Shown here: positions 32,946 to 40,882 of the stretch, piece after piece
Numbering within the stretch: the stretch's first letter is position 1
Layout of the letters: every line of letters begins with the position of its first letter
Assembly: GCA_937872175.1 (NCBI GenBank)
Contig: CALMPI010000010.1
Location: forward strand, 62,001 to 126,000
Length of the DNA: 64,000 bases
Direction of reading: 5' to 3'
Source of the DNA: an uncultured Flavobacteriales bacterium
GTDB lineage: Bacteria; Bacteroidota; Bacteroidia; Flavobacteriales_F; PHOS-HE28
Made by a program: the position numbers and the translations under genes
The notes under the pieces: generated by a model
What the model was told of the DNA's origin: nothing
What the model saw: only the letters and a program-made list of their open reading frames with translations
Database searches by the model: none

Positions 32946-34142
32946 ATGCACCCGGCGATCGCCAGGCACGATGTGTCGCACATCTGCGAGCTCCTCTTCA
33001 GCTCCGCGGCCGAAGGCCTCGTGGTGGTCGACCACCAGGGGACCATGCTGCTGACGAACCCCCGCATGGAGGAGCTCTTCGGGTATGCGCCCGGCGAGCT
33101 GATCGGCCAACCCATCGAACTGCTTGTTCCGGCCGCTGGTCGCAGGACCCATGCCGCCCACCGGGAGCAGTACATCGCCCATCCCACCAAGCGCCCCATG
33201 GGCATCGGGCTCGACCTGCAGGGTCAGCGCAAGGACGGGTCCACCTTCGCCGTGGAGGTGAGCCTCAACCACTTCGAGCTCCATGGCGAACGCTTCATCA
33301 TGGGGCTGTTGACGGACATCACCAAGCGGCGCGCCGCGGAGACCGAGCTTCAGCGGGTGAACGCGGAGCTGGAGCAACGGGTGGAACAGCGCACGGCGGA
33401 GGTCAAGGCCGCTGAGCACAACCTGCGCGAGGCCCTGGAGAAGGAGAAGGAGCTCAACGCCCTGAAATCGCGCTTCGTGAGCATGGCCAGCCATGAGTTC
33501 CGCACCCCGCTCAGCACCATCCTGAGCTCGGTGGACCTCATTGGCCGCTACAACGACGGCCCCCACAAGGCGAACGTCGAGCGCCATGTGGTCAAGGTCC
33601 GCAGCAAGGTGCGCGAGTTGACCGCGATGCTCAACGACCTGTTGAGCCTGGAGAAGCTCGAACAGGGACAGGTCCAGTGCATCCCGGAGGATCTCGACCT
33701 GGTGGACCTGTGCATTGAACTGCTGGAGGAACTGCGCGACCTGGCCAAGCCGGGACAGGAGATCCGCTTCGACCATCATGGTGCGGAGCGACGCCTGTAC
33801 CAGGACCCTCGGATGCTGGCCAATGTGCTGCGCAACCTGCTCACCAACGCGATGAAATACTCCCCGGAGGACCGGCCGATCGTCCTGCGGACCTCGATCG
33901 AAGGGGACCAGGCCGTCGTGCAGGTGATCGATCTGGGCATCGGCATCCCGGCCGAGGACCAGCCGCACCTCTTCCAGCGGTTCTTCCGCGCCGGCAATGC
34001 GGTCACCATCCAAGGCACCGGGCTCGGCCTGAACATCGTGCGTCGTTACGTGGACCTCATGGGTGGCACCATCGGCTTCGAGAGCCACCTGAACGAGGGC
34101 ACCACCTTCACCATCCATATGCCCACCCGGGTCAGCCCATGA
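32946..34142 (+). CDS. PAS-domain sensor histidine kinase
   Basis: 398 residues, no signal peptide or membrane span, so a cytoplasmic sensor. PAS domain at about 10-125 (AAEGLVVVDHQGTMLLTN; FGYAPGELIGQPIELLVP; DITKRRAAE at its end), a coiled coil at about 125-180, and HisKA with the phospho-accepting His in SMASHEFRTPLS near residue 185. The HATPase domain has N box NLLTNAMKYSPED, G1 DLGIGIPAEDQ and G2 GTGLGLNIVRR. The PAS domain looks like FixL/ATPase-type PAS but no haem-binding His can be asserted. Coupled to its response regulator by an ATGA overlap. Confidence 0.9.
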   Translation: MHPAIARHDVSHICELLFSSAAEGLVVVDHQGTMLLTNPRMEELFGYAPGELIGQPIELLVPAAGRRTHAAHREQYIAHPTKRPMGIGLDLQGQRKDGSTFAVEVSLNHFELHGERFIMGLLTDITKRRAAETELQRVNAELEQRVEQRTAEVKAAEHNLREALEKEKELNALKSRFVSMASHEFRTPLSTILSSVDLIGRYNDGPHKANVERHVVKVRSKVRELTAMLNDLLSLEKLEQGQVQCIPEDLDLVDLCIELLEELRDLAKPGQEIRFDHHGAERRLYQDPRMLANVLRNLLTNAMKYSPEDRPIVLRTSIEGDQAVVQVIDLGIGIPAEDQPHLFQRFFRAGNAVTIQGTGLGLNIVRRYVDLMGGTIGFESHLNEGTTFTIHMPTRVSP

Positions 34143-35200
34143 AGACCATCCTGTTGATCGAGGACGATGCGGACGTGCGGGAGAACACCGCGGAGATCCT
34201 GGAACTGGCCCACTACCGCGTGCTGAAGGCCGAGAACGGTCGGCGCGGGGTGGAAATGGCCCGGAAGCAACAACCCGACCTCGTGCTGTGCGACATCATG
34301 ATGCCCGAGCTCGACGGCTACGGTGTGCTCCATCTCCTGGGCCGCGATCCGGCCACCGCCGAGGTGCCGTTCATCTTCCTCACGGCCAAGGCCGAGCGGT
34401 CGGAAGTGCGCAAGGGCATGGAGCTCGGCGCGGATGACTACCTCACCAAGCCCTTCGATGAGAGCGAGCTCCTCAATGCCATCGAAGGCCGGCTGAAGCG
34501 CAGCGACCTGTTCCGCAAGGGCTTCGACCACAGCCTCGAAGGCCTCGACCGGTTCATGGACCAGGCCCGGGGGGTCGACGCCCTGAAGGACATCAGCCGC
34601 GACCGCAAACTGCGGGCGGTGCCCCGCAAGGAAGTGCTCTTCTACGAGGGTGATGAGCTACGCGCCGTGCACTTCGTGCACAAGGGCAAGCTGCGCACCT
34701 TCCGCATGAACAAGGACGGCAAGGAGCTGGTGACCGGCCTGTACGGGCCCGGTGACTTCATCGGGTACATGGGCGTGCTCGAAGGGGGACGCACCGCGGA
34801 GACCGCGGAAGCACTGGAGGACTCCGAAGTGGCGGTGATCCCCCGGGAGGACCTGCTGGCCCTGCTGTACCGCGACCGGGATGTGAGCATCCGGTTCATC
34901 AGGCTGCTCACCCGGGACGTGAAGGACAAGGAGGCGCGCCTCCTGGAGATGGCCTACGCGTCGGTGCGGCAACGGGTGGCCCAGGCGCTGCTCAGGCTTC
35001 ATGAGCGGTTCGGGCAGGAGAAGGATGCCGGCCTGGGCGTGCGGATCAGCCGGGAGGACCTGGCCTCGATCGTGGGGACGGCCACCGAATCGCTGATCCG
35101 CACCCTCACCGACATGAGGCACGACGGCCTGATCGAAAGCACCGGTCGCGACATCCTCCTTCGCGACATCAAGGCGCTGGAGCGCCTCGCCCACGGGTGA
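34139..35200 (+). CDS. Response regulator fused to Crp/Fnr-type cyclic-nucleotide and HTH domains
   Basis: 353 residues. REC domain at 1-120 with acidic pocket IEDDADVRE, phospho-Asp in LVLCDIMMPELDGYG and Lys in YLTKPFDE. A linker follows, then a cNMP-binding jelly roll at about 155-275 (EVLFYEGDELRAVHFVHKG; TGLYGPGDFIGYMGVLEGG), then a Crp-type helix-turn-helix at about 285-345 (ISREDLASIVGTATESLIR). The last helix set is complete. This chain lets one regulator combine phosphorylation and a small-molecule or redox input. No Fe-S cysteine set of Fnr type is seen. The next genes (small membrane protein, USP, site-2 protease) are plausible targets. Confidence 0.9.
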   Translation: MKTILLIEDDADVRENTAEILELAHYRVLKAENGRRGVEMARKQQPDLVLCDIMMPELDGYGVLHLLGRDPATAEVPFIFLTAKAERSEVRKGMELGADDYLTKPFDESELLNAIEGRLKRSDLFRKGFDHSLEGLDRFMDQARGVDALKDISRDRKLRAVPRKEVLFYEGDELRAVHFVHKGKLRTFRMNKDGKELVTGLYGPGDFIGYMGVLEGGRTAETAEALEDSEVAVIPREDLLALLYRDRDVSIRFIRLLTRDVKDKEARLLEMAYASVRQRVAQALLRLHERFGQEKDAGLGVRISREDLASIVGTATESLIRTLTDMRHDGLIESTGRDILLRDIKALERLAHG

Positions 35201-35225
35201 GGAAGGACCCTCGGCGGGAAGCCGT

Positions 35226-35233
35226 TACTTTGC
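35226..35233 (+). promoter_or_regulatory. -7 box TACTTTGC
   Basis: 26 bases before the ATG at 35252; begins the membrane protein-USP-protease run. Confidence 0.5.
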
Positions 35234-35251
35234 CCTGACCATCCCCATCGC

Positions 35252-35452
35252 ATGAACACCAAGAAACTCCTCGGTCTCCTCTGCTGGCTGCTGGCCTTCA
35301 CCATTCCGTTCCGTCCCTCCATCCTCAACACCGACGGGGTGGGCAACACGCTGGGATTGGTCAGCTTCGTCGCCATGCTCGCGCTGGTCTTCATCGGCTA
35401 CTGGCTGGTCGACTCCTCGGGCTCCAAGGCCACCGAAGGTCACGGTCACTGA
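35252..35452 (+). CDS. Small two-span membrane protein
   Basis: 66 residues with spans at about 6-22 and 34-52, an acidic/Gly loop between (PSILNTDGVGNT) and a polar, His-containing tail (ATEGHGH). No family recognised. It sits between the response regulator and the USP gene, 7 bases before the latter, so it probably belongs to that operon. Confidence 0.6.
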   Translation: MNTKKLLGLLCWLLAFTIPFRPSILNTDGVGNTLGLVSFVAMLALVFIGYWLVDSSGSKATEGHGH

Positions 35453-35459
35453 GCTGTCC

Positions 35460-36281
35460 ATGGCCAGGCTGCTGTTGCCCACGGACCTCAGCGACAACGC
35501 GCTGAACGCCGCCGTGTACGGCATCCGCCTGATGGGCGTCGAACAGGGCCACTTCACCCTGCTGCACACCTTCCTCGTCCCTGCCTTCGATCCGGCCATG
35601 GACCTGTCCGTCGATATGGCCATCGTGGACGCCGCACAGGAGGGCCTGGCCCGCTTCGCGACACGCCTTCGTGACATGGTCCATCTGGGCGGCGCCGTCC
35701 TGGACCACCGCGTGGAGCACGGCGAACTGCCGAACGTGGTGGACCGCCTGGTCCGCGAGCTCGGCATCGAGCTGGTCGTCATGGGGACCCAGGGCGCCTC
35801 AGGCCTGGAGGAGACCCTGCTGGGCACCAACGCCGCCGACGTCATCCGGCGGTCCAAAGCCCCGGTGCTCGCCGTGCCGGCCCATGCGGACTATCGGGAT
35901 CCGCGGCGGATCGTGGTGGCCGATGATGGCGGCACGCTCGAACCGTCCACCGTCCACCCATTGCTCAACATCGCCCGCTGGCATCGGGCGGAGCTCACCA
36001 TCGTGCGCGGGGTGCCCGAGGGCGTGGATGCCTCCACCCTGCCCCCCTCTCCGCTGGACGACCTGTTGGGCGCCGTGCCCCGTTCCATGCACTACCTCTC
36101 GGAGGACAACCTGGTGACCGCGCTGAATGATCTGGTGGACCAGCTCGAGGCCGACCTGCTCGTGCTGACGCACCGGCATCGCACCGTGTGGAGCGACCTC
36201 TTCCACAGAAGCACCACCGCCCACATGGCCATGCACACCCAGGTGCCCATGCTGGTGCTCGAACAAGACCTCCGGCCCTGA
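35460..36281 (+). CDS. Tandem-domain universal stress protein
   Basis: 273 residues with two USP folds. The first (about 1-145) has LLLPTDLSDNALNAAVYGI at the N-terminus and the nucleotide-binding GTQGASGLEETLLGTNAADV near 105-125. The second is degenerate, retaining LLVLTHRHRTVWSDLFHRST near 225-245. USPs bind ATP or AMP in many cases and are induced by stress or energy limitation. Its stop overlaps the next start by one base (TGATG), so it is co-translated with the site-2 protease. Confidence 0.88.
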   Translation: MARLLLPTDLSDNALNAAVYGIRLMGVEQGHFTLLHTFLVPAFDPAMDLSVDMAIVDAAQEGLARFATRLRDMVHLGGAVLDHRVEHGELPNVVDRLVRELGIELVVMGTQGASGLEETLLGTNAADVIRRSKAPVLAVPAHADYRDPRRIVVADDGGTLEPSTVHPLLNIARWHRAELTIVRGVPEGVDASTLPPSPLDDLLGAVPRSMHYLSEDNLVTALNDLVDQLEADLLVLTHRHRTVWSDLFHRSTTAHMAMHTQVPMLVLEQDLRP

Positions 36282-37393
36282 TGGCCCGCCCCTCCCTGGG
36301 CGGTTCACTGCGCGTTCTGCGCTTCAAGGGGATCGGTGTGCATGTGCACTGGACCTTCCTCCTGTTGCTGGGCTACGTGGCCGTGTCCACCGCGGCGTCC
36401 GGCGGCGACCTGCGGGGGGTGTTCCTGCAACTGGCCTACGTCGGCCTGGTGTTCGTGTGCGTGGTCCTGCACGAATACGGCCACGCGCTCACGGCCCTGC
36501 ACTACGGCGTGCGCACCCGCGACATCACCCTGCTGCCCATCGGCGGCGTGGCCAGCCTGGAGCGCATGCCCGAGGAGCCCATGCAGGAGTTCTGGATCAC
36601 CCTCGCCGGTCCGCTCGTGAACCTGGTGATCGTGGTGCTGGCCGGTGCGCTGCAATGGTCGCTGTTCGGCGGCCTGCATCTGGCGGACCCGCGCGAAGGG
36701 GGCGCCCTGCTGCCCGGCCTGCTCTCCTTCCTCCTCACCGCCAACCTGGGGCTCTTCCTGTTCAACCTGCTTCCGGCCTTCCCCATGGACGGCGGACGGA
36801 TCCTGCGGGCCCTGCTCGGTCTGCGCCTGCCACGGGTGCAGGCCACCCGCATCGCCGCGGCCATCGGACGCGCCCTGGCGGCCATCCTCGGCATCGGGGG
36901 GCTCTTCTTCGGTGAACCGATGCTCGCCCTCATCGGCGTGTTCATCTGGTTCGCCGCCGGGGCCGAGGCCCGGATGGTGATGCAGCAGGCCGCCCTGCGC
37001 GGAATCACCGTGGGCGAGGTGATGCGCACCCGCTTCTGGGCCCTCTCCGCCGAGGCCACGGTCGGCAGGGCCGTGGACGAACTGCTCGCCGGGGGCGATC
37101 AGGACCTGGTGGTGCTGCGCGATGGCACGCTCGCCGGTGTGGTGACGCGCCGCCAGTTGATCGAGGCGTTGCGCGCCCGGCGTGAGGATGCGCGCCTGGA
37201 GGAGCTTCCCCCGCGTGCGGTGGAGCCGGTCTCTCCACAGCAGGGGGCTCAACAGGCCCTGGAGCAGCTCGCGCTTCAGGGGCTGCCGCTGGTGCCCGTG
37301 GTCGCGAACGGGTCCGTGGTGGGCGTGCTGGAGCCGGACAACCTCACGGAGTTCCTGATGGTGCGGGGGGCCCGGGGCCAGGCACCGCGCTGA
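36281..37393 (+). CDS. Site-2 protease (M50) with paired CBS domains
   Basis: 370 residues. Six hydrophobic spans contain the zinc motif HEYGH (VVLHEYGHALTALHYG) near residue 62 and the distal NLLPAFPMDGGRILRAL near 165-180, so the metalloprotease is intact. The C-terminal ~120 residues are two CBS motifs (ITVGEVMRTRFWALSAEAT; QLALQGLPLVPVVANGSVVG) that usually bind adenine nucleotides. The same M50-CBS plus USP pairing is known in hypoxia/energy-stress regulons such as the mycobacterial Dos set. Likely cleaves a membrane-bound regulator; substrate unknown. Confidence 0.9.
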   Translation: MARPSLGGSLRVLRFKGIGVHVHWTFLLLLGYVAVSTAASGGDLRGVFLQLAYVGLVFVCVVLHEYGHALTALHYGVRTRDITLLPIGGVASLERMPEEPMQEFWITLAGPLVNLVIVVLAGALQWSLFGGLHLADPREGGALLPGLLSFLLTANLGLFLFNLLPAFPMDGGRILRALLGLRLPRVQATRIAAAIGRALAAILGIGGLFFGEPMLALIGVFIWFAAGAEARMVMQQAALRGITVGEVMRTRFWALSAEATVGRAVDELLAGGDQDLVVLRDGTLAGVVTRRQLIEALRARREDARLEELPPRAVEPVSPQQGAQQALEQLALQGLPLVPVVANGSVVGVLEPDNLTEFLMVRGARGQAPR

Positions 37394-37395
37394 CC

Positions 37396-38340
37396 TCAGA
37401 CCTTTTTGGGCTTCGGTCGGTAGAGGGTGAACACCCGGCTGATGTTGAACCCGAAGTGGATGTCACCGTCCAGCCAGTCGCCGGTGGTCTCCGTGATCAC
37501 GCCACGCTCGAACATCGCCGTGGAGTTGGTGAAGTGCAGCTGGAACACGTGGCCCCCCGTCTCGATGTCGAAGCCGATGGACAGCGAGTTCTTGAAGCCC
37601 GGGTTCGGGTCGTCCAGGCGGTCGGCCTCCACCACGGACGCGCGCGTCTGGCCGGGGAGCACGTAGAAGTACTCCGCGTTCAGGGCCAGGCGTTTGGTGA
37701 GCTTCACGCGGCCGGCGGCACCCATGTTCAGCACATCGTGGGCCTGTTCGACGGTGGTCACCAGGTTGCGGTGCACCAGGCCGGGCATCAGCTGCAGGCT
37801 CAGGGCCTCGCTGAACTTGCGGCCCACGATCAGCTGGAAGGCGTAGCCAAGGCGGTGCGTGAAGTAGTCCTCCTGACCGGGAGCGTACCATTCGGTCTTC
37901 TCCTTCTCCAGCATGTTGGCGCTCATGCCGGCGAACACCGAAAGGGTGATGGGCATGCCGCATCCGCTCTGGCACTGGCGGAGGATCTTGTACTTGGCAT
38001 AGCCGTCCAGCGTCTTCTGGTAGCTGCTGCGGCCGAAGCCGATCATCAGCCGGTCGGTGACCCCGTACTCCATGCCGATGCGCACGGTGGCCTGGTCCAG
38101 GCCGAAGAGCTCGCTGATGCCCAGGTTCAGGAAGCCGAAGCGATGGCTGATCTTGACGTCCATCACGCCGTGCGCCGTGTTCTCAAGGCTCTGCGCGTTG
38201 ATCACCCGGGTGGTCTTGAAGCTCGCCGAGGTGAACTCCTTCTCGGGCTCCTCCTCGCCCAACAGGCCCAACAGGTCGTCCTGGGCATGGAGCGGTGCGA
38301 GCGTGGCGATGAAGAACAGGACGGACAGGGTTCGGCGCAT
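37396..38340 (-). CDS. DUF5777 family beta-barrel protein
   Basis: 314 residues, signal peptide (...FFIATLAPLHAQ), then a short acidic stretch DLLGLLGEEEPEKEFTSASF and a run of amphipathic strands with aromatic ends (GMEYGVTDRLMIGFGRSSYQ), ending VFTLYRPK. This fits the DUF5777 outer-membrane barrel family of Bacteroidota, which often sits beside YceI and cytochrome-type genes. Last gene of the minus-strand operon that starts at 40529; 86 bases separate it from YceI, with an inverted repeat between. Confidence 0.82.
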   Translation of the reverse strand: MRRTLSVLFFIATLAPLHAQDDLLGLLGEEEPEKEFTSASFKTTRVINAQSLENTAHGVMDVKISHRFGFLNLGISELFGLDQATVRIGMEYGVTDRLMIGFGRSSYQKTLDGYAKYKILRQCQSGCGMPITLSVFAGMSANMLEKEKTEWYAPGQEDYFTHRLGYAFQLIVGRKFSEALSLQLMPGLVHRNLVTTVEQAHDVLNMGAAGRVKLTKRLALNAEYFYVLPGQTRASVVEADRLDDPNPGFKNSLSIGFDIETGGHVFQLHFTNSTAMFERGVITETTGDWLDGDIHFGFNISRVFTLYRPKPKKV

Positions 38341-38368
38341 GCGGGTGATGGTTGGTGGGGCTGTCGAA

Positions 38369-38399
38369 TGAACGGCCCCGATGGCATCGGGGCCGTTCA
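38369..38399. repeat. Inverted repeat, possible transcription attenuator
   Basis: 15-bp arms TGAACGGCCCCGATG / CATCGGGGCCGTTCA around one central base. No U-tract on either strand, so termination is not assured; it may lower expression of the DUF5777 gene relative to YceI. Confidence 0.55.
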
Positions 38400-38426
38400 A
38401 AGGTCGTTGGGGCGTGTGGCCCGCGA

Positions 38427-38984
38427 TCACATCTTCGTGTGGTCCACCTGGACCTTGATCACGATCTCCTTGGCGATGTTGTCGCGCACCATCCCGGGGA
38501 TGGCGATGTTGTAGTCCTCGGGCTTCACGGTGAAGGAGCCCGTTGCACGGATGGCCCCCGTGGGCTCCATGCCCATGGTGCCGCTGGCCTTCACGGGCTT
38601 GGTCACGCCGTGCATGGTGAGGTCACCCTCCACGGTGACCGCATGGCTGCCGGGCTTCTTCAGGTCCTCGGCGGTGATGCCGGTGATCTTGCCCTTGAAG
38701 GTGGCCTTCGGGAACTTGTCGCTCTCCACGTAGTTCTCGTTGAAGTGCTCCTGCATGAGGGCCTTCTCGAATTCGAAGCCCTTCATCAGCACGGCCATCT
38801 CGATGGCGCCCGTGGTGGCGTCGAACACGCTGGTGGCCTTGTGGTTGTGCGCCTCGATCTTCTCCATCGGCGTGTCGCTGTGGAACGAGATGTGGCCCGT
38901 ACGGGTGGCATAGCGTTCCTGGGCGGACGCGGTGAGCGTGGCGAGGAGCGCGGCGGTGAAGAGCAGATGGCGGGTCATGGTCAT
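38427..38984 (-). CDS. YceI family lipid-binding protein (first of two)
   Basis: 185 residues, signal peptide (...LLATLTASAQ), then the lipocalin-like YceI domain: GHISFHSDTPMEKIEAHNHK, MQEHFNENYVESDKFP, GDLTMHGVTKPVKASG and EDYNIAIPGMVRDNIAKEI, all standard YceI signatures. YceI proteins are periplasmic and bind isoprenoid or quinone-like lipids. Start at 38984; 38978 is equally possible. It lies between the OB-fold protein and the DUF5777 barrel. Confidence 0.9.
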   Translation of the reverse strand: MTMTRHLLFTAALLATLTASAQERYATRTGHISFHSDTPMEKIEAHNHKATSVFDATTGAIEMAVLMKGFEFEKALMQEHFNENYVESDKFPKATFKGKITGITAEDLKKPGSHAVTVEGDLTMHGVTKPVKASGTMGMEPTGAIRATGSFTVKPEDYNIAIPGMVRDNIAKEIVIKVQVDHTKM

Positions 38985-39010
38985 GGGTTCGTTCCGAAGG
39001 GTTGCAAGTG

Positions 39011-39427
39011 TCATTCCACAATGGCGCAGCGCTGAAGGACAACGTCCATCAGGAGCCCGGTGGAGATGCCTTTGATGCGGGCGGGAGCGCCAGCGGTAAG
39101 GGACGCGGGCACATCGGCCTGCGCGAACTGGCAGACCACGCCGGCGAGGGGATCCCCGGTCTCCAGCACCACGTCCACCAGCCCGTTCTCGGGGGCCTTC
39201 ACCTCCCGCACGGTGCCGCTCACCAGGAGCACCTTTCCGTTGAAGCGTGCGTTCGCGGCGTTCTCATCGGTGGTGTAGGCCTGAAGCAGCGCTGCGGCCT
39301 CGATGGTCTCGGCGGCCTCCAGTTCGCCGGTGGGCGCGGCCGTGCGGTTGTACTCGCGCCAGGCGTACCAGCCGCCGCCGACCAGGGCCAGCAGGGCGAT
39401 GAGGATCACGATCCGTTTCATGGGCAT
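39011..39427 (-). CDS. Membrane-anchored OB-fold (tRNA_anti-like) protein
   Basis: 138 residues. A single N-terminal span (MKRIVILIALLALVGGGWYA) anchors a periplasmic domain with AAALLQAYTTDENAANARFN and GKVLLVSGTVREVKAP, the OB-fold pattern of the tRNA_anti-like family common in Bacteroidota. Its start overlaps the upstream gene's stop (ATGA); MKRIV at 39421 is an alternative start. Function unknown; operon context with a cytochrome-like protein suggests a redox or envelope role. Confidence 0.78.
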   Translation of the reverse strand: MPMKRIVILIALLALVGGGWYAWREYNRTAAPTGELEAAETIEAAALLQAYTTDENAANARFNGKVLLVSGTVREVKAPENGLVDVVLETGDPLAGVVCQFAQADVPASLTAGAPARIKGISTGLLMDVVLQRCAIVE

Positions 39428-39777
39428 CAGTTGTTCGGAGCACCGGCGTTCACCCAGGCTTCGATCCGCCGGCGGTCACAATCCGGAAGCAACCCGGTGG
39501 GTGGCATGGGCGAGGGATCCCCCTGCACCGCCCGCGACACGAGCGCACCGGCATCCGCAGCGGCCTTGATGCCGGCGTAGCTGCCGAGGTCGGGGGTCTG
39601 GGCTCCGGCCACATGGCAGCCGGGTACCGCGCAGTTCCCTTGGATCAGGGGCTGCACCGTTCCGGAGAAGGTGACGTTCGACACGTCGCACAGGCGGTTC
39701 GGGTACAGCTCCTCCTCCACGTCGTAGTAGCAGCCGCCCAGGGAAAGGGCGAGCAGGGCGGTCAACAGGGTGCGCAT
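39427..39777 (-). CDS. Small lipoprotein with CX4CH motif
   Basis: 116 residues. Lipobox LSLGGCYYD near residue 15; then NVTFSGTVQPLIQGNCAVPGCHVAG with C-x4-CH, a haem-attachment variant also seen in the larger neighbour, followed by PDLGSYAGIK and MPPTGLLPDCDRRRIEAW with a conserved Met-Pro-Pro that could supply the distal ligand. Probably a mono-haem c-type cytochrome-like lipoprotein. Overlaps both neighbours by ATGA. Confidence 0.72.
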   Translation of the reverse strand: MRTLLTALLALSLGGCYYDVEEELYPNRLCDVSNVTFSGTVQPLIQGNCAVPGCHVAGAQTPDLGSYAGIKAAADAGALVSRAVQGDPSPMPPTGLLPDCDRRRIEAWVNAGAPNN

Positions 39778-40529
39778 CAGTTGTTCGGGGCTCCGTCCTG
39801 GATCCAGATGAGGAACTTGTCGATGTCGCACTGGGGCAGCATCGGACCGGTCGGCGGCATCGGGATGCCTTGCGGGTCGTGCGTCACCGAGGCGGCCAGG
39901 GTACCGTCCTGGGCCAGCGTGCTCAGCACGGCATGGGTGCCCAGGTTGAGGCCGCCCTGCGGGTTGGCACCGCCGTGGCATCCCCCGCAGCGCTGCTGCA
40001 CCAGGGGCGCGATGGTGGCCGAATAGGTGACATTGGTGGTGTCACAGCCCGAGGAGCAGCTGTTGTTCTGCGCCCCCTGGTTGATCCAGGTCTGGATCAG
40101 TGCGATCTGCTGCGCGGTGAGCCCGGGCTGACCCGGCGGCGGCATCACCTTGTCGGGGTCGGTCTCCGTGAGCGCCTCCATCATGTCCCCATCCTGAACG
40201 ATGCCGCTGTTGAGCAGGGAGGCGTGGTCCGTGATCTGGATCCAGTCATTGTCGTCCGTGGCCTGATCGTGACAGCCGGGCACCGCACAATTGCTGATCA
40301 GGATCGGAAGCACCTGTTGCTGGAAGTAGACCACGTTCGGGTCACAATCATCACCGCCACCTCCTCCGTTCCCACCATCGTCCACCAGCGGTGCGATGGG
40401 CGGTTCGTGCTTGCAGCCGGGCAGCATCAGCAGGAGCAGGATGGCCGCAGCGAACAAGGCGACGGCGCCGACGGTGAGCGCTTGTTCGGTCCGCTGTTGC
40501 GGGCTTCCAGTGGCAAGTGGGGTCTCCAT
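39777..40529 (-). CDS. Cytochrome c-like lipoprotein with two haem-type motifs
   Basis: 250 residues. An N-terminal span is followed by PGCKHEPPIAPLVDD (lipobox-like Cys), a Gly/Asp-rich linker, then two homologous cytochrome-like domains. The first has NCAVPGCHDQ (C-x4-CH) and MPPPGQPGLTAQQI; the second has RCGGCHGG (CxxCH) and MPPTGPMLPQCD. The Met-Pro-Pro segments could provide distal axial ligands. Planctomycete-cytochrome-like domains of this layout occur in Bacteroidota; the electron partner is not identified. First gene of the five-gene operon. Confidence 0.78.
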   Translation of the reverse strand: METPLATGSPQQRTEQALTVGAVALFAAAILLLLMLPGCKHEPPIAPLVDDGGNGGGGGDDCDPNVVYFQQQVLPILISNCAVPGCHDQATDDNDWIQITDHASLLNSGIVQDGDMMEALTETDPDKVMPPPGQPGLTAQQIALIQTWINQGAQNNSCSSGCDTTNVTYSATIAPLVQQRCGGCHGGANPQGGLNLGTHAVLSTLAQDGTLAASVTHDPQGIPMPPTGPMLPQCDIDKFLIWIQDGAPNN

Positions 40530-40546
40530 CAGGTTCCGAAGTGTGG

Positions 40547-40554
40547 CAAAACTA
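40547..40554 (-). promoter_or_regulatory. -7 box of the cytochrome-YceI-DUF5777 operon
   Basis: The minus strand reads TAGTTTTG, a perfect TAnnTTTG, 25 bases before the ATG at 40529. Confidence 0.6.
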
Positions 40555-40661
40555 GGTCGGGGTCGCCGCCGCGGCCCGAGTTTTTCTGACGAACCGGGCG
40601 ATCGGGGCGACGGAGCGGGATACGGCTTTCCGGACATGCGGGGGTGCGGGTTGCGGTGTGG

Positions 40662-40865
40662 TCAGGAGGGCCTCCCTGCGGCCCGCAGTTCGGCCACGGC
40701 GACAGCGATGGCGATGGCGTCCAACCCGTTGTGGTACCGCGGCTGACGGTTGAGCAGCAGGATGAGCCCGGGGACCTCATCGGGTCTGCAGCGCAGTAAC
40801 CTGCGCAGGTCCTTGCGATCCAGATGCGGACCGATGCACGCACCGGGTGTGATCTTGGTGGCCAT
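40662..40865 (-). CDS. Short hypothetical protein
   Basis: 67 codons after a normal ATG: a charged N-terminal half (GPHLDRKDLRRLLRCRPDEV) and an Ala/Val-rich C-terminal helix. No family recognised; it follows the propeller gene stop by 17 bases and could be its co-transcribed partner or a chance frame. Confidence 0.35.
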   Translation of the reverse strand: MATKITPGACIGPHLDRKDLRRLLRCRPDEVPGLILLLNRQPRYHNGLDAIAIAVAVAELRAAGRPS

Positions 40866-40882
40866 GGCGTAGGGGTGTCGGT

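Noticed and set aside
38369-38399. Strong rho-independent terminator between YceI and the DUF5777 gene
   Set aside because: The stem is excellent but there is no U-tract on either side; recorded as an inverted repeat instead.
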